NCBI GenBank assembly: GCA_019323135.1
Contig: JAHWHT010000006.1
Coordinates: 1-23,500, forward strand
DNA length: 23,500 nucleotides
Origin: Candidatus Woesearchaeota archaeon
GTDB lineage: Archaea; Nanobdellota; Nanobdellia; Woesearchaeales; ARS49
Reading direction: 5' to 3'
In this document: in pieces, positions 17,505-23,500 of the stretch
Position numbering within the stretch: position 1 is the first letter of the stretch
Layout of the letters: each line of letters begins with the position of its first letter
The notes under the pieces: model-generated
Told to the model about the DNA's origin: nothing
The model's input: only the letters and a program-made list of their open reading frames with translations
The model's database searches: none
Position numbers and translations under genes: made by a program

Positions 17505-17637
17505 AATCAACCTTCCAACTGGTTACGCGCAGTTGACACGCAAAGTGGAGCATAAAGCTCCAAGTCGCGGCAAGCCTGCGTAAGTAAAGCCGCGAAAAGT
17601 AATTTAGGTTAAGGCAATTCTCCAAGAATCAACCTTC
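17487..17637 (-). repeat. duplicated gene 3' end flanking a hairpin-rich insert
   Basis: TCTCCTAGAATCAACCTTC (17497-17515) repeats at 17619-17637 with one change. On the minus strand both copies encode RLILGELP and a stop (the distal stop is at 17487), differing only at synonymous positions. The roughly 100 nt between them holds CAACTG/CAGTTG (17516-17535), TGGAGC-ataaa-GCTCCA (17546-17562), CGCGGC/GCCGCG (17566-17594) and ACGCA/TGCGT (17538-17542/17577-17581), the last crossing the previous helix. Reads as a small insertion, possibly a structured RNA, that restored the gene end. Confidence 0.7.
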
Positions 17638-18076
17638 TGGCCTTAGGAACAAAATTAAGAAGTCTTTTGTCTAATGTGTATTTACCTGTGCCTAGATAAT
17701 CATCATTGTGCTTGATTATAATGAATCCAGACCAATCGCCTTCTTTCTGCAGGTCTGTTCCTCTTAACCATGCTATGCTTTCTTCGTCATCTAACTCGAT
17801 GACGTTCTTTTTTGCTAATGGACCTATTAATTGAGAGCCTTCAATGCTTAATCTTAATTCTCCTTTTTTATCTTCTCCAAAATACATGCCAACAGAATTG
17901 ATTCTTGCTCCTGACAAGTCTATCTTAGCAACATCTTTGTGGACTGCGTAGATTTTCTGCTTTTCATTCTTGAAAAAAACAAGATCTGGCTTGAAATCAG
18001 CATCCCACTGCTTTTTAATTACTGCAAGAAGCTGTTTTTTCTCTTTGCTTCCAAGTGCTTTAAGAGATTTTTTCAT
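17609..18076 (-). CDS. PUA-domain protein related to Nol1/Nop2 RNA-binding modules (COG3270-type)
   Basis: A 155-aa protein resembling the archaeal RNA-binding family similar to the PUA part of NSUN/Nop2 proteins. Visible pattern: INSVGMYFGEDKKGELRLSIEGSQLIG (central), then IAWLRGTDL, FIIIKHNDDYLGTGKY and the C-terminal LLNFVPKARRLILGELP. It has no methyltransferase motifs, so it is an RNA-binding module only. I chose ATG at 18076: its A is also the last base of the aIF5B TGA (TGATG), indicating coupled translation, whereas the ATG at 18088 would overlap aIF5B. The 3' end is the proximal copy of a duplicated end; the older copy lies 122 nt downstream. Confidence 0.75.
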   Translation of the reverse strand: MKKSLKALGSKEKKQLLAVIKKQWDADFKPDLVFFKNEKQKIYAVHKDVAKIDLSGARINSVGMYFGEDKKGELRLSIEGSQLIGPLAKKNVIELDDEESIAWLRGTDLQKEGDWSGFIIIKHNDDYLGTGKYTLDKRLLNFVPKARRLILGELP

Positions 18077-19827
18077 CAAACACCCCACACAGGATTGTTT
18101 CTACGCATAATCTCTGCAATCTCTTTTAGCAAATCTTTTTCTTCATCGCTCAAGTATTGTTTATACTCTTTAAACTTCTTGAAATCCTCTTCAGAAATAA
18201 ATGAATATAATATGTCGCCTTCTTTGATTTGTCTGCCTACGGTTACGTCTGGTAGAGAGATGGCGACTTGTTTTCCTCTGTCTGCAGACTCAATATTCTT
18301 TTGCTCAAGCTGCATACCTCTGAGTTTTGTAAGGACCTTTCCATCAGGGTTCATCAACTGAATATTATTCATTAAAGTGCCTGTGATAATCTCAACACCA
18401 ACAACTGCAGGATTAGACTGCCTGAATGTATACCCTTTTAGGATTTTTACTTTTGCAGGTTTTGTGAGAACACCCATTGCAGCAAGCTCCATTTCTTTTT
18501 TTGTCTTCTCAACCCAGTCTTCATAATCCTCGATAACTTTGTAGATAACTGGATGTGTTATGATTTTTACGTTAGCTGGAACTGATTCTGGCATAGGAAT
18601 ATTAAAACCCAGAATAACTGCACGCAGAGGGTCTTTTTCATAATTAGCCTCTGCATCTGAAATATCTCTTTTAGTTATAACGCCAACACTTGCTTTTTGA
18701 ATAGGAATATCTTTTTCTTTCAATAGAACTGCGAGAGCTTCTAGCGAACCAAGACTGTCTGCCTTAATCATAATACCCTCTTTAGATGTAGGTTCTGTCA
18801 AAACTTCTTTAACTTCTGCCTGCACAATTTCTTTTGCTTTCTCAACATCATCACCAGCACCAAGAACCGGCATGCCCGAGACAACATCTTCTGTGCCAGG
18901 AGCAACAATCTTAACACCATTAGCAGCATGAACCTCTTTAACAGACTTGAACTTTGTTCTCTTTTCTCTCATCTCTGCTAATGGAGCAGGGAGGAATAGT
19001 GCTTTTACTTTTGCAGCAATAGGACCATTCATTCCACCGACAACAAGAGTGTCGCCGACATTAAGAGATCCGTTGTAGATAATAGTATCCATTGTCTTTC
19101 CAAGACCGGTTTCCTCTTTAACCTCGAGAACGGTTCCTTTTGCAGCACTTTTGAGATCTACTTCCAGGTTTTTTTCAAGGAATTTCTGCGCAAGACCTGT
19201 CAAGACCATCAATAACTCAGGAATACCATCGCCTGTTACTGCTGAAGTTGGGACAATAGCAATCTGCTTTGTGTAATCATTAACGCGATCAAATCTTTCT
19301 GCTTCTAATCCGAATTCATAGACTTTTCCAACAAGCTCATACAGTTTCTTATCTAATTCCTGCTGAACCTGATCAGTCTGTTCTGCAATCTTTTTAAGAA
19401 CTGATTTGCCAGGCTCTGGACGCCAGCCAGAAATAAGGTCTATCTTATTAGCAGCAATAATAAATGGAGTCTTGAAAGCTTTTAAGATTTCAATTGATTC
19501 GATTGTCTGAGGCTTAAATCCTTCTCTGCAATCAACTACCAAAATAGCAATATCTGCTAAATTGCCTCCACGCTTTCTCAGGCTGTTAAAAGCAGCGTGA
19601 CCAGGCGTGTCAACAAAGAGTAAACCTGGAATAGTAACATTCATAGAACCAAGCAAGTCTCCGCATACTTTCTTTATTGTATCAATCGGTATAATAGACG
19701 CGCCAATTGCCTGGGTTATGCCGCCATGCTCTTTGGCAGCTACAGCCGTGCCTCTAATCTTATCTAAAACAAGTGTTTTTCCATGATCCACATGGCCCAT
19801 AATGGCCACAATCGGCTGTCGCATCAT
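18076..19827 (-). CDS. infB: translation initiation factor aIF5B
   Basis: A 583-aa archaeal IF5B/IF2 GTPase that promotes ribosomal subunit joining. G1 GHVDHGKT is at 11-18, switch I GGITQAIGAS at about 35-44, G3 DTPGH at 73-77 and G4 NKID at 127-130. Domain II begins near 225 (KGTVLEVKEETGLGKTMD), domain III follows, and domain IV ends the protein with an acidic helix (SDEEKDLLKEIAEIMRR). The length fits archaeal members, which lack the long eukaryotic N-terminal extension. The first two codons are both ATG. A TTTTTTATAG element read across about 19859-19869 is the likely TATA box. Co-transcribed with the PUA-type gene downstream. Confidence 0.95.
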   Translation of the reverse strand: MMRQPIVAIMGHVDHGKTLVLDKIRGTAVAAKEHGGITQAIGASIIPIDTIKKVCGDLLGSMNVTIPGLLFVDTPGHAAFNSLRKRGGNLADIAILVVDCREGFKPQTIESIEILKAFKTPFIIAANKIDLISGWRPEPGKSVLKKIAEQTDQVQQELDKKLYELVGKVYEFGLEAERFDRVNDYTKQIAIVPTSAVTGDGIPELLMVLTGLAQKFLEKNLEVDLKSAAKGTVLEVKEETGLGKTMDTIIYNGSLNVGDTLVVGGMNGPIAAKVKALFLPAPLAEMREKRTKFKSVKEVHAANGVKIVAPGTEDVVSGMPVLGAGDDVEKAKEIVQAEVKEVLTEPTSKEGIMIKADSLGSLEALAVLLKEKDIPIQKASVGVITKRDISDAEANYEKDPLRAVILGFNIPMPESVPANVKIITHPVIYKVIEDYEDWVEKTKKEMELAAMGVLTKPAKVKILKGYTFRQSNPAVVGVEIITGTLMNNIQLMNPDGKVLTKLRGMQLEQKNIESADRGKQVAISLPDVTVGRQIKEGDILYSFISEEDFKKFKEYKQYLSDEEKDLLKEIAEIMRRNNPVWGV

Positions 19828-19911
19828 CTGTCATCACAAATTTTCTAGTTTGTTGACGCTATAAAAAACTTTGCCTTTAAAATACCGTTGTTACTCCTCA
19901 ATGCTCACTTT

Positions 19912-19980
19912 TCCGAAAGCTTTATATATGTTTATCCCTTCGAGAGTGGTAACAACGATTAAATACATTGATTGGGGGGA
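19912..19980 (+). promoter_or_regulatory. strong BRE/TATA promoter and G-rich ribosome-binding site
   Basis: CCGAAAGC directly followed by TTTATATATG (about 19913-19930) is a near-consensus archaeal BRE plus TATA. The start is expected near 19953. A GGGGGGA ribosome-binding site lies at 19975-19981, 6-7 nt before the ATG at 19988. One of the few chromosomal genes here with a real 5' UTR, as expected for an abundant surface protein. Confidence 0.75.
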
Positions 19981-19987
19981 TTAAAAC

Positions 19988-20980
19988 ATGAAAACGAGAA
20001 TATCAGGAATATTGTTCGTTTGTTTATTGACATTAGTTGCTTTGGCAGTAACTGCTAGCGCACTACCAATAACATTCGAAAAAGTAGAACTTGACGATGT
20101 CTTGCTAAGGCAAGGTCAAATAACACGACTAGACATTGAAAAGAACCAAAAATATGAAGTAGAAGTTCTAATAGAAGCACAAGAAGATGTAGCAGATATG
20201 GAACTAAAAGTCTTTGTATCTGGATTTGAATACTCAGCAACAGAGAGAGCAGAAGACAATAAAGGCCCAGTAAGCATGGAAGCAGGCGAAGCAAGAAAAT
20301 TCACATTTGAAATAGAATTTTCCGATGAATTTGATGCAGATGAATATTTGCTAAGAATTGCAGCAATGGACAGAAATGATGAAGAAAGCATCGGAAGATA
20401 TCCAATAAAACTTGACGTACCAAGGCACAGCCTAAAAATCGAAGATGTTATCTTCTACCCAGAGTCAAAAGTTACAGGCGGAGACGCACTTATGACATCT
20501 GTGAGAGTTGAGAACAACGGAGAGAAAACACAAGAAGACGTCAAAGTAAGACTAAGCATCCCAGACTTTGAACTTTCAGCAACAACATACATCAATGAAA
20601 TTGAAGCTGGCGATGAAAAAGAAACAGAAGAAATCTACCTAAAAATGCCAAAATGTGGCGCAGACGGACTACATGCAGCAGAAATCGTAGTTGAATACGG
20701 AGAAGGACACTACCAGGTTATCGGAAGAACCTATGTCAACTTTGAACAAGATGCAAGCTGTGTACAACCTGCAACACAAACTGTTGAAGTAACAGTAGAG
20801 CAAGGCCAAACCAATAATGCTGTAACAGTAGAAGATACTGAAGCAAAACCAAGCAATACATCAAAAGTAAGAAAAGCACTAGAGGTTCTATTGCTAGTAC
20901 TTGTAGTACTGCTTGTAATAATTGGATTGGTAATCGGCTTCACAAGACTTGGCAGAACTAAGGAAGAAGACGAATATTAA
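19988..20980 (+). CDS. secreted, membrane-anchored S-layer-like protein
   Basis: A 330-aa surface protein. The signal peptide is at 1-25 (MKTRISGILFVCLLTLVALA, then VTASA as a likely cleavage site). The mature part is very acidic and made of two beta-sandwich-like repeats, about 27-147 and 150-255: the first has VADMELKVFVSGFEYSAT, the second TQEDVKVRLSIPDFELSAT, showing internal duplication. A Thr/Glu-rich linker (about 258-292) leads to one transmembrane helix at about 298-320 and a short charged tail RTKEEDEY. This architecture matches COG1361-type S-layer or envelope proteins of archaea. Its strong promoter supports high expression. Not assigned to a specific S-layer family. Confidence 0.75.
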   Translation: MKTRISGILFVCLLTLVALAVTASALPITFEKVELDDVLLRQGQITRLDIEKNQKYEVEVLIEAQEDVADMELKVFVSGFEYSATERAEDNKGPVSMEAGEARKFTFEIEFSDEFDADEYLLRIAAMDRNDEESIGRYPIKLDVPRHSLKIEDVIFYPESKVTGGDALMTSVRVENNGEKTQEDVKVRLSIPDFELSATTYINEIEAGDEKETEEIYLKMPKCGADGLHAAEIVVEYGEGHYQVIGRTYVNFEQDASCVQPATQTVEVTVEQGQTNNAVTVEDTEAKPSNTSKVRKALEVLLLVLVVLLVIIGLVIGFTRLGRTKEEDEY

Positions 20981-21030
20981 TTTTTTTTATTAAACTTTGG
21001 AAATTCTCGGATTTCCAATTTTAATCCCCT
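20981..21030 (+). terminator. T-tract and hairpin after the S-layer-like gene
   Basis: TTTTTTTT begins 1-2 nt after the stop codon, then TTGGAAAT (20997-21004) pairs exactly with ATTTCCAA (21011-21018), followed by T-rich sequence. Archaeal polymerases can stop at the first T-run alone. Confidence 0.5.
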
Positions 21031-21073
21031 TTTTCTTAACTAAATTTACTATAGTTATGCACGTTTAAAAGAT

Positions 21074-21086
21074 AACTTTTATATAC
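21074..21086 (+). promoter_or_regulatory. TATA box of alaS
   Basis: AACTTTTATATAC at about 21074-21086, 25-30 nt before the ATG at 21109, predicts a nearly leaderless transcript. Confidence 0.6.
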
Positions 21087-21108
21087 ATAAAGCTCAATTC
21101 TAAAAAAC

Positions 21109-23500
21109 ATGCACGCAGATAAAAAATCAACTACTAATTTTGATGTAAGCAAGTGTTCTGCAAAGAAATACTTCAAATCAGATGACGAACTAAAGAAGTG
21201 GTTCAAAGCAAAATGCATAAAAGAGTATGATAAATATTACCCTGTGAAGACGCTTGTTGAACTCGGCTTTTTTCGCCGCAAATGCAAGTGCGGACAGTGG
21301 TTTTGGACAGTAAATAAAGACCAGAAAATATGCGGAGAACCTGCTTGTTCTGGAGGGTTTAGATTTATTGGAGACAGTCCTGCAACTAAAAAGCTGGATT
21401 ATATCGGCGTGTGGAAGGAATATGTCAAGATACACAAGAAATTAGGGTATACACCTGTAAAACGCTATCCTGTAATTGCAAGATGGAACCCTACTACTGA
21501 ATTTACAATCGCATCTATAGCTGCATTTCAACCATTTGTTGTGAATGGAGAAGTAGAACCGCCTGCAAATCCTTTGGTTATACCACAGTTTTGTCTGCGT
21601 TTTAGTGATATTGATAACGTAGGTGTTACAGGCCATTTTGTAGGGTTTGTTATGCTGGGAGAGCATGCATTTGTCAGCCCAAAAAAATATGATATTAACA
21701 AATATCTTAAAGATCATTTAACCTGGCTTCAGGAAGGAATGGGAATACCACTTTCTGAGCTAACTGTACAAGAAGATGTCTGGGCAGGAGGAGGAAACTT
21801 TGGACCCTGTATTGAATTCTTTTCCCGCGGTTTAGAGGTTAGTAATCAAGTTTACATGCAGTATGAAAACACAAAAGACGGACCAAAAGACCTGGATATC
21901 AAAGTACTAGATATGGGACAGGGACATGAAAGAGTGGCATGGTTTACCCAGGGAAGTCCGACAAGCTATGACGCAACATTTCCAACTGTATTACAGAAAC
22001 TGAAGGATAAGACTGGCGTAGAGATAGATTCTCACTTTATGGAGAAGTTTGTTCCTTTATCACCGTATCTTAATGTCCAGGATGCAAAAGATATTGATAA
22101 AGCTTGGCAAACTGTTGCAAAAAAACTAGGCTTGAAAAAAGAAGAGTTAAAAGAAAAAATACTTCCGATAATTGCGCTATATGCACTAGCAGAACACACA
22201 CGAGCGTTATTAGTTGCATTGACAGACGGAGCATTACCAAGCAATGTAGGGGGAATGTATAATCTGCGGGTTATTCTTAGAAGATGCTTTGGTTTTATTG
22301 ATAAATACAAATGGAAAATCAATCTTATTGACTTGTTTAAATGGCATGCAGACTATCTAAAGCCATTATTTCCAGAACTATCTGATAATTTACTTGGAAT
22401 TGAAAAAATAATTCAGGTTGAGAAAGAAAAATATGCTGCAACTAAGAAAAAAACAAAAGAAATAGTTAAAAGAGTTATTGAGAAAAAGATTGATACTGCA
22501 GAATTGATTGAATTATATGACAGCAATGGAATAAGTCCTGAATTAATTAAAGATGAAGCAGAGAAACTAGGGAAAAAAATCAAGATTCCAGATAATTTCT
22601 ATTCATTAGTCGCTGAAAAGCATGAACAAGAAGAATCAGAGACTGCAACAGATAGAGCAGAAAGAGTGAAGATTGACAAAAAAATACCAGAAACACAGTG
22701 CACATACTATGATGACTGGGAACAAGTAAAGTTCAAAGCAAAGGTTCTTGCGCTTGTGGGAAACAATGTTGTGCTGGATAAAACCTGCTTTTACCCTGTA
22801 TCTGGCGGACAGATGAATGATACTGGGACGATTAATGGTGATGATGTAATTGATGTGTTTAAACAAGAGAATCATATTGTTCATACACTTGCAGATAAAC
22901 CTAAATTCAAAAAAAGAGATGTTGTTGAGTGCAAAATTGATTATGAACGAAGGAGACAACTGACACAACATCATACAGCTACACACATAGTTAATGCAGC
23001 TGCACGAAGAGTGCTGGGCAATCATATTAATCAGGCTTCTGCTAAGAAAGATGTCACAAAAGCATACTTAGATGTAACACACTATCAAGGCATAAGTGAA
23101 AAAGAATTGAAAGAAATAGAGAAAGAGGCAAACAAAATTGTCAAGAAAGCAATTAGGCTTAAGTTAAGCTTTATGCCAAGAGCAAAAGCAGAACAGCAAT
23201 ACGGAATGAGCCTGTATCAGGGCGGAGCAGTGCCTGGAAAGTTTATTCGCGTTGTAGATATTCCAAAAGTAGATGTAGAAGCATGCGGCGGAACTCATTT
23301 GAATAACACAATTGAGGCAGAAGAAATTAAATTGTTGAAGACTACAAAAGTTAAGGACGGCGTTGTGCGAATTGTATTTGCAGCAGGACAGGCAGCTAAG
23401 AAAGTAGAGGAAAAAACAACATCACAATTAAGAGAGATTGCAGAATTATTGAGTGTGGAAGCAAACCAAATACCAGGTCGTGCAAAAGAACTATTTGACA
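21109..23500 (+). CDS. alaS: alanyl-tRNA synthetase, archaeal type (3' truncated by window)
   Basis: The reading frame is open from ATG 21109 to the window end (797 codons; about 900 expected). AlaRS charges tRNA-Ala and edits Ser/Gly mischarging. The archaeal N-terminal zinc segment is present, with CKCG at 59-62 and CGEPAC further on. The class II core follows, including FCLRFSDIDNVG, VQEDVWAGGGNFGPCIEFF and LDMGQGHERVAWF. The editing domain carries its zinc motifs HHTATH (621-626) and CGGTH (726-730), so editing is intact. The C-terminal oligomerisation/tRNA-elbow domain is beyond the window. The start is supported by a TATA box about 25-30 nt upstream. No odd features. Confidence 0.95.
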   Translation, partial: MHADKKSTTNFDVSKCSAKKYFKSDDELKKWFKAKCIKEYDKYYPVKTLVELGFFRRKCKCGQWFWTVNKDQKICGEPACSGGFRFIGDSPATKKLDYIGVWKEYVKIHKKLGYTPVKRYPVIARWNPTTEFTIASIAAFQPFVVNGEVEPPANPLVIPQFCLRFSDIDNVGVTGHFVGFVMLGEHAFVSPKKYDINKYLKDHLTWLQEGMGIPLSELTVQEDVWAGGGNFGPCIEFFSRGLEVSNQVYMQYENTKDGPKDLDIKVLDMGQGHERVAWFTQGSPTSYDATFPTVLQKLKDKTGVEIDSHFMEKFVPLSPYLNVQDAKDIDKAWQTVAKKLGLKKEELKEKILPIIALYALAEHTRALLVALTDGALPSNVGGMYNLRVILRRCFGFIDKYKWKINLIDLFKWHADYLKPLFPELSDNLLGIEKIIQVEKEKYAATKKKTKEIVKRVIEKKIDTAELIELYDSNGISPELIKDEAEKLGKKIKIPDNFYSLVAEKHEQEESETATDRAERVKIDKKIPETQCTYYDDWEQVKFKAKVLALVGNNVVLDKTCFYPVSGGQMNDTGTINGDDVIDVFKQENHIVHTLADKPKFKKRDVVECKIDYERRRQLTQHHTATHIVNAAARRVLGNHINQASAKKDVTKAYLDVTHYQGISEKELKEIEKEANKIVKKAIRLKLSFMPRAKAEQQYGMSLYQGGAVPGKFIRVVDIPKVDVEACGGTHLNNTIEAEEIKLLKTTKVKDGVVRIVFAAGQAAKKVEEKTTSQLREIAELLSVEANQIPGRAKELFD

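Noticed and set aside
17377..17625. 82-codon minus-strand open frame across the insert between the PUA genes
   Set aside because: Crosses the duplicated gene end and hairpins in another frame, without a ribosome-binding site; the RLILGELP frame explains the similarity better.
1..23500. CRISPR array or cas genes
   Set aside because: No regularly spaced direct repeats of 24-40 nt and no Cas motif found on either strand.

Overview
The window is AT-rich chromosomal DNA from an archaeon, most likely a DPANN lineage of the Woesearchaeota/Pacearchaeota type. The evidence is archaeal-only or archaeal-type information genes (aIF5A, aRF1, aIF5B, eL40, eL43, Rpo12, prefoldin beta, UPF0147, archaeal alanyl-tRNA synthetase), TATA boxes about 25 nt before nearly leaderless starts, and very tight, often convergently overlapping genes. 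The phylum placement is inference from gene style, not a search result.

Layout. 1-8768 is ordinary chromosome: a winged-helix regulator and an unknown helical protein; a minus-strand block trmJ / S2P protease / eL40 / aIF5A; an unknown protein; a HExxH metalloprotease; aRF1; a plus-strand block eL43 / rpo12 / prefoldin beta / UPF0147; a small MscS channel; and a DRG-type GTPase. 16159-23500 is ordinary again: a stand-alone asparagine-synthase domain, two PUA-type RNA-binding proteins, aIF5B, a secreted S-layer-like protein and a truncated alaS.

8769-16158 is unlike either flank. It reads as an accessory element with all its genes on the plus strand. (i) 8966-10407 is an operon with strong Shine-Dalgarno sites: six consecutive single-membrane-span proteins (28, 109, 41, 44, 35 and 50 aa), then a 47-aa very basic protein and a hairpin/T-tract terminator. 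(ii) 10431-11113 is a second unit: a long leader, an 82-aa membrane protein and a terminator. Its leader is a gap-free homologue of the first leader. (iii) 11216-13406 encodes a coiled-coil protein and a 584-aa HerA/FtsK-superfamily ATPase. (iv) 13407-16108 is about 2.7 kb of GC-rich, hairpin-packed DNA with no normal genes. It contains long-range perfect helices, an H-type pseudoknot, recurring GGAC-loop-GTCC hairpins, four to five terminators and two tiny SD-preceded ORFs. It is best read as one giant structured RNA or a tandem set of large structured RNAs. Three near-identical copies of a 19-nt sequence containing the palindrome TTCTATATAGAA follow the terminators at 10411, 11118 and 16115, and tie the modules together.

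The combination of tiny membrane proteins, a pumping ATPase with a coiled-coil partner, and a giant structured RNA is the best candidate here for an undescribed system, perhaps an integrated plasmid- or virus-like element. No integrase, replication protein or capsid protein was recognised, so that identity is inference. A second surprise is at 17487-17637: the 3' end of a PUA-protein gene is duplicated with only synonymous changes around about 100 nt of hairpin-rich DNA, which looks like a tiny insertion that restored the gene end.
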